From: a bacterium
Lineage (GTDB): Bacteria > ARS69
Length of the DNA stretch: 60,914 bases
Assembly: GCA_025774805.1 (NCBI GenBank)
Contig: JALGZR010000041.1
Span: forward strand, 1-60,914
Direction: 5' to 3'
Below the pieces are notes generated by a model. It was not told the origin of the DNA. It saw nothing but the letters and a program-made list of their open reading frames with translations, and did no database searches. The first letter of the stretch is position 1, and each line of letters begins with the position of its first letter. A program made the position numbers and the translations under genes. Below, one piece after another: positions 43,351-52,584 of this stretch.

Positions 43351-43367
43351 TGTGCACAATTTGCACA
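43351..43367. promoter_or_regulatory. Inverted repeat TGTGCA-N5-TGCACA, candidate operator
   Basis: TGTGCA (43351-43356) and TGCACA (43362-43367) are perfect inverted arms around CAATT. The centre-to-centre spacing of 11 bp suits a dimeric repressor. It lies between the divergent beta-helix and HMG-CoA genes, about 95 bp upstream of the promoter candidate. Confidence 0.4.
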
Positions 43368-43459
43368 GTTGCCCATCCCGTTCTCCTCACCGGCGCGACG
43401 AGGCACCGCCTCGCGACGGCCTCCAGCCCGCTCTCGAGTCCCGTGCGTGCGGCCCGTCG

Positions 43460-43489
43460 TTGACAGATCCGGCCGGGGATCGGTAGGAT
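43460..43489 (+). promoter_or_regulatory. Candidate sigma70-type promoter of the HMG-CoA/carboxylase operon
   Basis: TTGACA (consensus -35, 43460-43465) and TAGGAT (43484-43489) are 18 bp apart. Transcription would begin near 43497, leaving a leader of about 180 nt before the first start codon. Confidence 0.5.
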
Positions 43490-43675
43490 CGCGGCTCTGT
43501 CGCCTGGCCGGTGGACCCGGGCCGAACGCGTGCTCCGTCACGGCAGCGGGCGCGGTCCGTATTCTGTCTACCGGCCGTCGATGTGTCTGGCCCGCAAGGA
43601 CTTCCGACTCCGAGCCGGCTCGAGGCGAGAACCGGTTCCGGGACTTTGGTCCGGGACGTCGAAAGGAGCACCAGC

Positions 43676-44728
43676 ATGACCGTAGGGATCGTCGGGTACG
43701 GCGCCTTCGTTCCCCGCCACCGGATCAAGGTGGAGGAGATCGCGAAGGTGTGGGGAGCCGATGCACCCAGCTACAAGAAGGGACTGGAGCTGAGGGAGAA
43801 GTCGGTGCCGGCGCCGGACGAGGACGTCATCACCATGTCGGTGGAGGCGGCCCGCAACGCCTTCGCCCGGAGCGGGGGAACGGATCCCCGGGACATCGGG
43901 GCGATCTACATCGGCTCGGAGTCGCATCCCTACGCCGTGAAGCCGTCCGGCACCGTTCTGGGGGAGGCCATCGGCGCCACGCCCCACGTCCACGTGGCCG
44001 ACTTCGAGTTCGCGTGCAAGGCGGGTTCCGAGGCGATGTTCGTGGTGGCCGGTCTGGTGGCGTCGGGGTACATCCCGTGCGGGCTCGCGATCGGCGCCGA
44101 CACCTCCCAGGGCGCTCCGGGCGACGCTCTCGAGTACTCGGCCGCGGCCGGATCGGCGGCGTTCATCATCGGCAGCGAGAACCTCGTGGCGACGATGGAC
44201 CACACGCACTCGTTCATGACCGACACGCCCGACTTCTGGCGGCGCGAGTACCAGCACTACCCACAGCACGGCGGTCGGTTCACGGGGATGCCCGCGTACT
44301 TCAAGCACGTCGAGGGCGCCTCCCGGGCCTTGCTGGAGAAGACCGGGACGAAGCCCTCCGACTTCGAATACGCCGTCTTCCATCAGCCGAACGGGAAGTT
44401 CCCGATGACGGTGGGGAAGAGGCTGGGGTTCAAGCGCGAGCAGATGGAGACCGGATGGCTCGTTCCCACGCTGGGCAACACGTACTCCGGAGCCTCCCCG
44501 ATCGGGCTCACCGCGATCCTGGACGTCGCCAAGCCCGGAGACCGGATCTTCATGTGCTCGTACGGCTCAGGGTCCGGGAGCGACGCGTTCATCTTCACGG
44601 TGACGGATCGGATCAAGGAGGTGCAGGGTCTCGCCGTCCGTACGCGCGAGATGCTGGATCACGACCAGGTCTACCTGGAGTACGGCGAGTACGCGAAGTT
44701 CCGCCACAAGATCCTGAAGGCGCAGTAG
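43676..44728 (+). CDS. Archaeal-type hydroxymethylglutaryl-CoA synthase
   Basis: 350 residues from ATG 43676, with AAAGGAG upstream. It condenses acetyl-CoA with acetoacetyl-CoA to HMG-CoA. Catalytic residues by position are Glu82 (YIGSESHPYAVKPS), Cys114 (DFEFACKAGSEAM) and His236 (AVFHQPNGKFP). The length and the FEFACKAG motif match the archaeal-type enzyme rather than bacterial MvaS (about 390 residues, different motif). In archaea this enzyme forms a complex with a thiolase and a DUF35 protein that channels acetoacetyl-CoA, and exactly those two genes follow here. It heads a seven-gene operon. It serves either the mevalonate route or the reversible interconversion with leucine-degradation intermediates. 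Confidence 0.88.
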   Translation: MTVGIVGYGAFVPRHRIKVEEIAKVWGADAPSYKKGLELREKSVPAPDEDVITMSVEAARNAFARSGGTDPRDIGAIYIGSESHPYAVKPSGTVLGEAIGATPHVHVADFEFACKAGSEAMFVVAGLVASGYIPCGLAIGADTSQGAPGDALEYSAAAGSAAFIIGSENLVATMDHTHSFMTDTPDFWRREYQHYPQHGGRFTGMPAYFKHVEGASRALLEKTGTKPSDFEYAVFHQPNGKFPMTVGKRLGFKREQMETGWLVPTLGNTYSGASPIGLTAILDVAKPGDRIFMCSYGSGSGSDAFIFTVTDRIKEVQGLAVRTREMLDHDQVYLEYGEYAKFRHKILKAQ

Positions 44729-44737
44729 GAGTTGACG

Positions 44738-45895
44738 ATGCGAGATGTCGCGATTATCGGCGTCGGACTGACGAAGTGCGGCGAGATCTGGGAGAAATCG
44801 CTGCGCGACCTCTACGTGGAGGCCGCGCTCGGAGCGATCAAGGACTCCGGAGTGGATCACGTCGACTCCATGTACGTGGGCTGCATGTCGAGCGGGCTCT
44901 TCGTGGGTCAGGAGCACCTCGGCGCGCTCATGGCGGACTACCTGGGCCAGTGCCCGATCCCGGCGACGCGGGTGGAGTCCGCCTGCGCTTCGGGGGGAAC
45001 GGCCATGCGGATGGGCGCCCTCGACGTGGCGAGCGGCCAGAGCGACGTCGTTCTGGTCGGCGGAGTCGAGAAGATGACGGACGTGGGCGGCGACGAGGCC
45101 ACCTACGCTCTGGCCACCGCGGCGGACCAGGAGTGGGAGGGATTCAACGGAGCCACGTTCCCCGGTCTCTACGCCATGATGGCGATCGCCCACATGCACC
45201 AGTACGGGACGACTTCGGAACAGCTGGCCGCCGTGGCGGTGAAGAACCACGACAACGGCTCCCGGAATCCGAACGCCCAGTTCCCGGCCAAGATCTCGGT
45301 CGACGCGGTGCTCAACTCGGTGATGGTGGCCGACCCTCTGCACATCCTGGACTGCTCTCCCATCACCGACGGAGCCGCGGCGGTGATTCTCTGCCCGGCG
45401 GACCGCGCGAAAGAGCTCACGAAAAAGACGCCCATCCGGATCCTCGGCGTCGGACACGCGAGCGACTCGATCGCGCTCCACTCTCGTAAGAACCTGGCCG
45501 TGCTCGACGGCGTCGCCCGGGCGGCGGACCTCGCGTACACGGCCGCCGGTAAGGGACCGAAGGACATCGACGTGTGCGAGGTCCACGACTGCTTCACGAT
45601 CGCCGAGATCATGGCGACCGAAGCGCTCGGCTTTTTCGAGCAGGGCAAGGGGGGACCCGGCGTCGAGGCGGGGGAGACCTCTCCGGGAGGGCGAATCCCG
45701 GTCAACCCGAGCGGGGGTCTGAAGTCGAAGGGCCATCCCGTCGGCGCCACCGGCGTGGCGCAGGTGATCGAGATCGTGGAGCAGCTCCGCGGCGAGGCGG
45801 GGGAGCGACAGGTGAAGAACGCCCGAGTGGGCATGACCCAGAACATGGGCGGTACCGGGGCGAGCTCGGTCGTCCACATCCTGGAGGCGATGTGA
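44738..45895 (+). CDS. Archaeal-type acetoacetyl-CoA thiolase (SCP-x-like)
   Basis: 385 residues from ATG 44738, with TAGGAG seven bases upstream. Reversible condensation of two acetyl-CoA to acetoacetyl-CoA. The nucleophile is Cys83 in ESACASGG, the other active-site motifs are VHDCF (HDCF block) and [14 protein letters not shown], and MGGTG stands in place of the usual CGGG/CxG end motif, as in SCP-x-type thiolases. The family partners with the HMG-CoA synthase upstream (9 bp away) and the DUF35 protein downstream (1 bp away). In the archaeal complex these share a CoA-binding site, so substrate channelling is expected here. Bacterial-type thiolases (AtoB) differ in the N-terminal motif. Confidence 0.88.
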   Translation: MRDVAIIGVGLTKCGEIWEKSLRDLYVEAALGAIKDSGVDHVDSMYVGCMSSGLFVGQEHLGALMADYLGQCPIPATRVESACASGGTAMRMGALDVASGQSDVVLVGGVEKMTDVGGDEATYALATAADQEWEGFNGATFPGLYAMMAIAHMHQYGTTSEQLAAVAVKNHDNGSRNPNAQFPAKISVDAVLNSVMVADPLHILDCSPITDGAAAVILCPADRAKELTKKTPIRILGVGHASDSIALHSRKNLAVLDGVARAADLAYTAAGKGPKDIDVCEVHDCFTIAEIMATEALGFFEQGKGGPGVEAGETSPGGRIPVNPSGGLKSKGHPVGATGVAQVIEIVEQLRGEAGERQVKNARVGMTQNMGGTGASSVVHILEAM

Positions 45896-45896
45896 C

Positions 45897-46295
45897 ATGC
45901 CGACGGCCCGAGGATGGAGGGAGTACCCCCAGCGCTATCGGTACGAGGCCGCGGTCTGCGCGAAGTGCAGCAAGTGGCATTTCCCCCCCCGACTCGTGTG
46001 CGACGAGTGCGGGGGCGAGAAGTTCGAGACCAAGACCATGGCGCGCACCGGGACGATCCTGACGTACACGGTCATCCGGGTGCCGCCCGCGCCCATGAAG
46101 GATCAGGCGCCGTACGCCCTGGCCGTGGTCCAGATGGACGACGGACCGCGACTCACCACCCAGGTCGCCGACTGGAAGGAGGGCGAGCTCGCGCCGGGAC
46201 AGAAGGTCCGGCTCGAGTTCCGCCGCATCACCAGCGACGGGGAGGCGGGGACGATCAACTACGGCTACAAGGCCGTGCCCGTTCGAGTGTCGTAG
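45897..46295 (+). CDS. DUF35 zinc-ribbon/OB-fold protein, scaffold of the thiolase-HMG-CoA synthase complex
   Basis: 132 residues from ATG 45897, one base after the thiolase stop. A rubredoxin-like zinc ribbon carries CAKC and CDEC (about residues 21-39), followed by an OB-fold that begins RTGTILTYTVIRVPPAPMKD, the normal acyl-CoA-binding layout of DUF35. In methanogen complexes this protein bridges thiolase and HMG-CoA synthase. The gene order here is identical (synthase, thiolase, DUF35). No enzymatic activity is expected. Confidence 0.88.
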   Translation: MPTARGWREYPQRYRYEAAVCAKCSKWHFPPRLVCDECGGEKFETKTMARTGTILTYTVIRVPPAPMKDQAPYALAVVQMDDGPRLTTQVADWKEGELAPGQKVRLEFRRITSDGEAGTINYGYKAVPVRVS

Positions 46296-46302
46296 GCTCG
46301 CC

Positions 46303-47097
46303 GTGACAGCGGAGCTCGACACCGTTCGAGTGGAGCGCGAGGAAACCGTCGCGCGGGTGGTCCTCGACCGCCCCGAGATCCGCAACGCATTCAACGAGAC
46401 GATGATCCGGGAGCTCCTTGAGGTCCTCGCGTCCCTGCGGGACGAGGGGGGCCTCCGTGTGCTCGTCCTCACCGGAGAGGGCAAGGCCTTCTGCGCGGGG
46501 GCGGATCTCCACTGGATGCGTAGCGTGGTCGACTACACGCGCGAGGAGAGCTACCGGGACTCCCTCAACCTCGCGCACCTCATGCGCGAGCTCTACACGT
46601 TTCCGAAGCCGGTCGTCGGACGGATCAACGGCTCCGCCATCGGTGGGGGCACCGGCCTCGTGGCCGCGTGCGACATCGCGCTGGCGGCCGAGGAGGCCGT
46701 GTTCAGCTTCTCGGAAGTGAAGATCGGGCTCGTGCCGGCCGTGATCTCGCCCTACGTCCTGCGAAGGGTGGGTGAGAGGTACGGCCGGGAGTATTTTTTG
46801 ACCGGGAAGCGGCTGTCGGCCCGGGAGGCGGAGGCCTGCGGGCTCGTCAACCGCGTGGTTCCGCGGGCGGACCTCGACGCCGAGGTGGACTCCTGCGTGG
46901 GGGACCTGGCGACCAGCGGGCCCCGGGCCCTGGCCGCCGCCAAGCACTTGGTGCGGACGGTCTCCGAGATGTCCCTGGACGAGGCCGGACCGGCCACGGC
47001 CGAGATGATCACCGAGCTGAGAATGAGCGAGGAAGGGCAGGAGGGGATGCGGGCCTTTCTGGAGCGGCGCCGGCCCGCCTGGCAGATCGAGGACTGA
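46303..47097 (+). CDS. Enoyl-CoA hydratase family, methylglutaconyl-CoA hydratase (LiuC)-like
   Basis: 264 residues from GTG 46303. Crotonase fold with oxyanion-hole segments GKAFCAGADLHWMR and INGSAIGGGTGLVAACDIAL. The stretch VKIGLVPAVISPYVLRRVGE then EYFLTGKRLSAREA is what I recall as characteristic of LiuC/AUH-type 3-methylglutaconyl-CoA hydratases. That enzyme interconverts 3-methylglutaconyl-CoA and HMG-CoA. In this operon it would connect the HMG-CoA synthase product with the biotin-dependent carboxylase encoded next. The assignment within the broad crotonase family is probable rather than certain. Confidence 0.78.
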   Translation: MTAELDTVRVEREETVARVVLDRPEIRNAFNETMIRELLEVLASLRDEGGLRVLVLTGEGKAFCAGADLHWMRSVVDYTREESYRDSLNLAHLMRELYTFPKPVVGRINGSAIGGGTGLVAACDIALAAEEAVFSFSEVKIGLVPAVISPYVLRRVGERYGREYFLTGKRLSAREAEACGLVNRVVPRADLDAEVDSCVGDLATSGPRALAAAKHLVRTVSEMSLDEAGPATAEMITELRMSEEGQEGMRAFLERRRPAWQIED

Positions 47098-47126
47098 GGC
47101 GCACGAGGCGGGAGCGCGGAGCCGAC

Positions 47127-48521
47127 GTGTTCAAGAGCATACTGATCGCCAATCGAGGGGAGATCGCGCTGCGCGTGATCCGTGCGTGTCGCGAGATGGG
47201 GATCGAGTCGGTGGCGGTCTACTCGACGGCCGACGCGGACGCCACGCCGGCCGAAGAGGCCGACCACGCCGTCTGCATCGGCGGGGCCAAGAGCGAGCAG
47301 AGCTATCTCAACATGGAGGCCATTCTCCAGGCCGCCGAGCAGTACCAAGTCAAGGCGATCCACCCAGGGTACGGCTTTCTGGCCGAGAACGCGCTCTTCG
47401 CCGAGCGGTGCCGCCAGCACAAGCTCACCTTCATCGGCCCGTCCGCGCACGTGATCCGTCTCATGGGGGACAAGGCCACGGCGCGACGCACCATGCGGGC
47501 CGCCGGGCTGCCGGTCGTTCCGGGCTCGGAGGGGGTCGTGGCTAATGCGGAAGCGGCGCTGTCTCTCGCGACGGAGACCGGATTTCCCGTGCTGCTCAAG
47601 GCCACGGCCGGGGGCGGCGGCAAGGGAATGCGCATCTGCCGCGACGAGGAGTCCCTGCGCACGAACTTCGAGCACGCCTCCCTGGAGGCGGAGAAGGCGT
47701 TCGGCAACGCCGGCCTCTATGTCGAGAGGTTCATCGAGCGCGGCCGGCACATCGAATTCCAGTTCCTCGCGGACAGCTTCGGCTCGGCGATCCACCTGGG
47801 CGAGCGAGAGTGCTCGGTCCAGCGAAGCCACCAGAAGCTCGTCGAGGAGTCGCCCTCGCCCGTCATCGACGCCGGGATCCGACACGACATGGGGGAAAAA
47901 GTCCGGGCGGCGGTTCGGGCCATCGGGTACGTCGGGGCCGGGACCATGGAGTTCCTGCGCGACGGGGAGGGCAACCTCTACTTCATGGAAGTGAACACGC
48001 GCCTCCAGGTGGAGCACCCGGTCACCGAGATGGTCACCGGGCACGATCTCGTCCGGGAGCAGATCCGGATCGCGGCGAATCACCCGCTCTCCATTCGACA
48101 GGAGGGTGTAGAGATCACGGGGCACGCCATCGAGTGCCGCGTCAACGCCGAGGACCCCTTCGACGACTTCCGCCCCTGTCCCGGGAAGGTCGAGACGTTC
48201 GAGCCTCCGGCCGAGGCAAGCGGAGTCGAGATCCGGGTGGATACGTACCTTCAGTCGGGCCGGCGCATTCCGTTCCACTACGACTCTCTGGTCTGCAAGC
48301 TGATTGCGTGCGGCGCGACCCGGGAGGAGACGCGTCTCGGAATGCTGGAAGCGCTGGGAAGGTTCCGCGTCGAGGGCATCAAGACGACCATCCCGATTCA
48401 CGAGAAGATCCTCGCGGATCCGCGCTTCGCCTCGGGAACCTACGACACCGCGCTCGTGGGGGAGCTGCTGGAAGAGAACGGGCGGGTGGGGGCGGCCGCC
48501 CCCGGGACGTCCGGGAGGTAG
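47127..48521 (+). CDS. Biotin carboxylase subunit of an acyl-CoA carboxylase
   Basis: 464 residues from GTG 47127. ATP-grasp biotin carboxylase: opening FKSILIANRGEIALRVIRAC, glycine-rich ATP loop KATAGGGGKGMRI, metal site MEVNTRLQVEHPVTE, and the HPGYGFLAENA segment. It carboxylates biotin on the carrier protein encoded two genes downstream. The length matches stand-alone AccC. The short tail (GRVGAAAPGTSGR) contains no biotinyl domain, unlike MccA/PccA, so the carrier is separate. Close linkage to a LiuC-like hydratase favours a methylcrotonyl-CoA-type carboxylase, but acetyl- or propionyl-CoA cannot be excluded. Confidence 0.9.
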   Translation: MFKSILIANRGEIALRVIRACREMGIESVAVYSTADADATPAEEADHAVCIGGAKSEQSYLNMEAILQAAEQYQVKAIHPGYGFLAENALFAERCRQHKLTFIGPSAHVIRLMGDKATARRTMRAAGLPVVPGSEGVVANAEAALSLATETGFPVLLKATAGGGGKGMRICRDEESLRTNFEHASLEAEKAFGNAGLYVERFIERGRHIEFQFLADSFGSAIHLGERECSVQRSHQKLVEESPSPVIDAGIRHDMGEKVRAAVRAIGYVGAGTMEFLRDGEGNLYFMEVNTRLQVEHPVTEMVTGHDLVREQIRIAANHPLSIRQEGVEITGHAIECRVNAEDPFDDFRPCPGKVETFEPPAEASGVEIRVDTYLQSGRRIPFHYDSLVCKLIACGATREETRLGMLEALGRFRVEGIKTTIPIHEKILADPRFASGTYDTALVGELLEENGRVGAAAPGTSGR

Positions 48522-48524
48522 ACG

Positions 48525-50270
48525 ATGGCGAAGGTGGTACTGCATCCCGTCGGGACCTCCGTGGACGAGGCGGCCGATCCGCACGACTACCGGAGCAATC
48601 TCGATCGCATGCACGACCTCAACCGTCAGCTCGACGAGCGGCGCGAGGAGGTCCGCCGCGGGTGGGGACCCAAGTACGTGGAACGGGTCCACGCCAAGGA
48701 GAAGATGACGACCTGGGAGCGGATCGAGGCGCTCAAGGACCCGGGATCGAAGATCTTCCCCATCGGAACGTTCGTGAACTGGGGGCTCGAGTTCGGCGAC
48801 GACGCGAAGCGCACCTCGCCGGCCGCGGGCGTGATCACGGCGTTCGTCCGCGTGGAGGGCCGCTACGCGGTGGTCATCGCCAACGACAACACGGTGGCGT
48901 CCGGGTCGTGGTGGCCGCGCACCCCGGAGAAGATCGAGCGCGCGCAGGAGGTGGCGCTCCGACTCAAGGTGCCGGTGGTCTACCTCGTCGACTGCTCCGG
49001 TCTCTTCCTGCCCGAGCAGTCGCACACGTTCCCCGGCAAGACGGGGGCGGGTCACATCTTCAAGATGAACTCGCTCCTCTCGGCCGAGCACGTACCGCAG
49101 ATCGCCGGCGTGTTCGGCGACTGTATCGCGGGCGGCGGGTACATGCCGATCATCTCGGACAAGGTCTACATGACGGAGCAGGCGTACATGGTGATCGCCG
49201 GAGCCGCTCTGGTCAAAGGGGGGAAGTCGCAGCACATCACCTCGCTCACGATCGGCGGTCCCGACGTCCACGTCCACGTCTCGAACTGCGCGGACGAGCG
49301 CGTTCCCGACGACATGGCGCTTCTTCTCAAGATCCGCCGGGAGATGTCGACGCTGCCGACCTCGGCCGTGGGCTACTACCGCTTCGGAGCCGATCCGGTC
49401 GAGCCCCGCTTTTCCGTCGGGGAGATCGACGGCCTCCTGCCCGTCAATCACCGGGTGGTCTACGACATCCGCCAGGTCATCGCCCGCATCGTGGACAGCT
49501 CGCTCTTCGGGGAGGTGCTCGGCCACACCGGCGCCGAGATGGTGACCGGGATCGCGCGGATCGGGGGGCTCTTCGTCGGCATCATCGCCAACAACCAGGA
49601 GCTCGAGCCGCACCCGCGGGTCAAGGGCGCGACGCGACCGGGCGGTCTTCTCTACCGGGAGGGGATCGCGAAGATCTCCACCTTCTCCCGCGCCTGCAAC
49701 GACGACGGCATTCCCATCCTCTGGCTGCAGGACATCTCCGGATTCGACATCGGGCCGGAGGCGGAGAAGGAGGGGCTTCTGGGCTACGGCTCGAATCTCA
49801 TCTATACGAACTCCACGAACGCCGTGCCCATGATCACGGTTCTACTGCGGAAGGCGTCGGGCGCCGGGTACTACGCGATGACCGGGCTGCCCTACGATCC
49901 CGTGGTGCAGCTCTCGACGCCGATCACGCGGCAGGCCGTCATGGAGGGGCGAACGCTCGCCATCGGCACGTTCAACGCGAAGCTCGACGACAACTTCCAG
50001 ATCATGACGAAGGATCCCGAGGAGCGGGCCAAGATCGAGGCGGGAATGAAGGCGGTCGAGGATCGCATCACCGGGGACATGGATCCCTACCGGGCCGCCC
50101 GCCAGATGGACACCGACGAGATCGTCGCCACGCACGAGCTGCGGGACTATCTGAGCGCCGTCGTCGAGATGTGCTACCAGAGCATCGGCTACCGGCGCGT
50201 CAAGAACCCGAGGATCTGGTCGGTCCACGATCTGAACGTGCTCACGGACTTCCTCGTCACCCAGGAGTAG
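48525..50270 (+). CDS. Carboxyltransferase subunit of acyl-CoA carboxylase (MccB / GcdA-like)
   Basis: 581 residues from ATG 48525. Two crotonase-like halves: the N-half with [20 protein letters not shown] and [20 protein letters not shown], the C-half with [20 protein letters not shown] and [20 protein letters not shown]. Length and both segments resemble the alpha subunit of glutaconyl-CoA decarboxylase (about 587 residues) as well as MccB-type carboxyltransferases. It moves the carboxyl group between biotin and an acyl-CoA, possibly 3-methylcrotonyl-CoA to 3-methylglutaconyl-CoA. Since no membrane decarboxylase beta subunit is encoded here and a biotin carboxylase is, the ATP-driven carboxylating direction is likelier. 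Spacing is 3 bp to the gene before and 4 bp to the gene after. Confidence 0.85.
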   Translation: MAKVVLHPVGTSVDEAADPHDYRSNLDRMHDLNRQLDERREEVRRGWGPKYVERVHAKEKMTTWERIEALKDPGSKIFPIGTFVNWGLEFGDDAKRTSPAAGVITAFVRVEGRYAVVIANDNTVASGSWWPRTPEKIERAQEVALRLKVPVVYLVDCSGLFLPEQSHTFPGKTGAGHIFKMNSLLSAEHVPQIAGVFGDCIAGGGYMPIISDKVYMTEQAYMVIAGAALVKGGKSQHITSLTIGGPDVHVHVSNCADERVPDDMALLLKIRREMSTLPTSAVGYYRFGADPVEPRFSVGEIDGLLPVNHRVVYDIRQVIARIVDSSLFGEVLGHTGAEMVTGIARIGGLFVGIIANNQELEPHPRVKGATRPGGLLYREGIAKISTFSRACNDDGIPILWLQDISGFDIGPEAEKEGLLGYGSNLIYTNSTNAVPMITVLLRKASGAGYYAMTGLPYDPVVQLSTPITRQAVMEGRTLAIGTFNAKLDDNFQIMTKDPEERAKIEAGMKAVEDRITGDMDPYRAARQMDTDEIVATHELRDYLSAVVEMCYQSIGYRRVKNPRIWSVHDLNVLTDFLVTQE

Positions 50271-50274
50271 CCCC

Positions 50275-50880
50275 GTGCGCGACCGCACGCTCATCGCCCG
50301 CGTCGAAGAGGAGGACGCGAAAGAACCGACGATTCTGGTACGCTCTCCCGCGGTCGGAATCGTGGACCGGGTGCCGGCCCCCGGCTCCTACGTCGACCCG
50401 TCGCGCGGGTTCCTGACGCTGCGCATCCTGGGGCAGCGCCACTCCCTGCGCCTTCCCCGCGAGGTCCGGGGCTGGGTGACCGAGAGGATGATCGAGGACA
50501 CGTTCATCCCCATCGAGTTCGGGCAGCCCCTGATGCGTCTGAGCACCGCCCACGCCCCCGATGCCGTCTCGGAGTCCTCCGAGGACTCCCGCCCGGCCGG
50601 GACCGCGGGAACGGAGGAGGGACTCGTTCCGGTGACCGCCCCCTCGCAGGGCGTCTTCTACCGGCGGCCGAATCCGGAGACCCCCCCGTACGTCGAAGAG
50701 GGAAGCGAGGTCGGTTCGGGATCCGTCCTCGGGCTGGTGGAGGTCATGAAGTGTTTCCACCAGATCTCGTACGGCGGGCCCGGGCTGCCGGAGAAGGGCA
50801 CCGTGGCCCGCATCCTCGTCGAGGACAGCGCCGAAGTGGAGTTCGGCCAGGCGCTCTTCCTCATTCGGCCGGCGGGCTGA
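50275..50880 (+). CDS. Biotin carboxyl carrier protein with duplicated biotinyl-like domain
   Basis: 201 residues from GTG 50275. The C-terminal domain (about 120-200) has [16 protein letters not shown], with Lys159 as the biotinylated residue in the VMK motif. The N-terminal domain (about 20-90) has the same fold rhythm ([20 protein letters not shown] ... EFGQPLMRL), but its hairpin reads LGQRHSLRL and lacks the MK motif, so it should not carry biotin. A Ser/Asp/Pro-rich linker joins them. It carries CO2 between the biotin carboxylase and carboxyltransferase made from the two genes upstream. It closes the operon, and a terminator follows 23 bp later. Confidence 0.8.
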   Translation: MRDRTLIARVEEEDAKEPTILVRSPAVGIVDRVPAPGSYVDPSRGFLTLRILGQRHSLRLPREVRGWVTERMIEDTFIPIEFGQPLMRLSTAHAPDAVSESSEDSRPAGTAGTEEGLVPVTAPSQGVFYRRPNPETPPYVEEGSEVGSGSVLGLVEVMKCFHQISYGGPGLPEKGTVARILVEDSAEVEFGQALFLIRPAG

Positions 50881-50903
50881 CGGCGTCCGGTCCCCGAATG
50901 AAT

Positions 50904-50935
50904 CGGGGTCCCACCGCACTCACGGTGGGACCCCG
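50904..50935. terminator. Bidirectional hairpin terminator between convergent genes
   Basis: A 13-bp perfect stem (CGGGGTCCCACCG with its complement) with a 6-nt loop. It stands between the end of the carboxylase operon and the end of the leftward lipoprotein gene. T tracts are weak on both strands. Confidence 0.8.
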
Positions 50936-50989
50936 TCTACGTGTTCAAAACATGCACCGCCGAGGCCGCGGCCTCGACGCGGTCGGACC

Positions 50990-52114
50990 CTACATGACCC
51001 GGCTGCAGTTCATTCCCCACACGCCGTGGAAGAAGCCGAGGCCGAGAGCGTTCGTGATCCACCGGCCTCTCAATTGCCCTTCGGCGACCCGATTCACGCC
51101 GATCCAATCGCCCCGGAACCACCCGCACTGCCGCGCGAGCTCGGGGGAGATCTCGGGACTCGGGCCGTACTCGCCTCGAAGAATGCCCCGGAAACGGCCG
51201 CCGAGGTCGACGTACTTCCCGAAGAAGACCCGCTCTCCCTCACTGTTCAACCCGAAGACACCCCGGAGATGACCGGCGGGCCGACCGCCGGCGCCGATCC
51301 ACACACCGTGGAACACCCCCAGCACGACTCTCCCGGCCTCGGCGTTCTCGAGCGCCGGATCGATCGAGAGGTCGGTCCTCGTCCAACGACCCATGAGCTG
51401 CCCGTGGGGACAGTCCGGCTCGACCGCGTGGCTGCCGATCGAGATGCCGTTCCCGCACTCGTCGACCCGCTCGAACATGTCGAGCGCCACGAGCTCTTCC
51501 AGCGTGAAGGTCCGACTGAACGGACCCGTTCTCAGCGTGAGGCTCGGCACCGCGGAGAGGGAGCCGTCTCCCACCGGCTCATCCGGGACGATGAGCCGGA
51601 CCTGAACACCATCCACGTGGGGGCAGGTGTTCGAGCTCCACTCGATGGTCGACCGATCCACCCGGACGAGCTGATCCCCGGGGTCGAACGCGATGACCCT
51701 CTCGACGAGGAGGACACCACCCTCCATGTGGAGGGCCCCGGCCCACATGGTAGGACAACAGGGCACTTCGCCGTCGCTCACGAAGGCGGCCTCGAGATTG
51801 CCCCAGACCGCGCGGAATCGAAACGTGCGGGCGGAGATGTCGGGGCGGAGCTCCGCCTCGACCGGCCCGTTCCCGTAGCCGTCGGTGACGGTCTCTTCGT
51901 TCAAGAAATCATCGAAGAGCTCGGGCTCTCCGAAGGCCGGCAGCTCGTCGGTGAGGGTGAATCCGCCGGTCGGTGAATCCAGGTCCGGCGCGAAGTCGGT
52001 CGGATCGTCCGACCCCGAGTCGGGCGCCGTCGGGGTGCGGTCTGCGAGCTGGCAATTCGAACCGAGCGCGAGGACCGCGATCAGGGAGCTGGCAAGGATG
52101 GCCTTCTTGGTCAT
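50990..52114 (-). CDS. Exported lipoprotein of unknown function with W/G-rich repeats
   Basis: 374 residues from ATG 52114, with AAAGGAG six bases upstream. Signal peptide MTKKAILASSLIAVLALGSNC gives a lipobox Cys at 21, followed by an acidic Asp/Ser/Pro linker. A middle domain contains paired cysteines (VPCCPTMW, SNTCPHV). The C-terminal third has at least four repeats of the form G-x-F-x-G-x-W (GVFHGVWIG, LRGVFGL, FRGILRGEYG, GWFRGDWIG, GFFHGVWGM). Their spacing of about 20-25 residues suggests a small beta-propeller or solenoid. The family is not recognised. It stands alone, convergent with the carboxylase operon. Confidence 0.7.
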   Translation of the reverse strand: MTKKAILASSLIAVLALGSNCQLADRTPTAPDSGSDDPTDFAPDLDSPTGGFTLTDELPAFGEPELFDDFLNEETVTDGYGNGPVEAELRPDISARTFRFRAVWGNLEAAFVSDGEVPCCPTMWAGALHMEGGVLLVERVIAFDPGDQLVRVDRSTIEWSSNTCPHVDGVQVRLIVPDEPVGDGSLSAVPSLTLRTGPFSRTFTLEELVALDMFERVDECGNGISIGSHAVEPDCPHGQLMGRWTRTDLSIDPALENAEAGRVVLGVFHGVWIGAGGRPAGHLRGVFGLNSEGERVFFGKYVDLGGRFRGILRGEYGPSPEISPELARQCGWFRGDWIGVNRVAEGQLRGRWITNALGLGFFHGVWGMNCSRVM

Positions 52115-52584
52115 GGCGTACTCCTTTCGTCCTTCCTGCCCCGGATGATCGGGTGACATCCGAGCCCCGTGGCCCTTGCGGAGGCGGGCCGCCTCGGGGG
52201 GAACCTCCCGGGTCGGAGGCTCTTCTTGGGACACTGGAGTGCAGAACGTGTGCCAAGTGGGGAGAGCGGAGCCCCGATCTGCCCATATCTGTGCAATCAA
52301 AGGAGTTGGACCCGACATCATCCGATCCGCGGCCACCGTGACGGTCGCGATGTGTCCCTGGGCGTACAGTCTACGAGGTGCAGGTGTTCACTCCCGTTCA
52401 CGGGACACCCGGAGTGACCCGTCCCGGATCGACCTCCCCATCGCTCGGGCGCCCCGGCCAGACAGACCCGGATCCGGAGGCGGAAGTGATAGAATCGAGT
52501 CCTCCCCCGCGTCGGCAGCACCCTTCGAGCCCTCGAGCCGGTGAGCGGCCCGCGTTTCTTCCCGTCAGGAAAGGCAGGTTCGTC
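52115..52584. other. 470-bp divergent intergenic region
   Basis: No gene is recognisable. A TAGAAT box near 52490 could be a -10 element for the rightward secreted-protein gene, but no matching -35 is found. AGGAAAGG upstream of 52585 serves as the ribosome-binding site. Confidence 0.4.

Larger units (their letters stand above)
43143..43675. other. 533-bp divergent control region before the HMG-CoA cluster
   Basis: No credible gene lies here. It holds an inverted repeat (43351-43367) and a promoter candidate with a consensus -35 (43460-43489), listed separately. The remaining sequence, including the 180-nt leader of the rightward operon, shows nothing recognisable. Confidence 0.5.
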
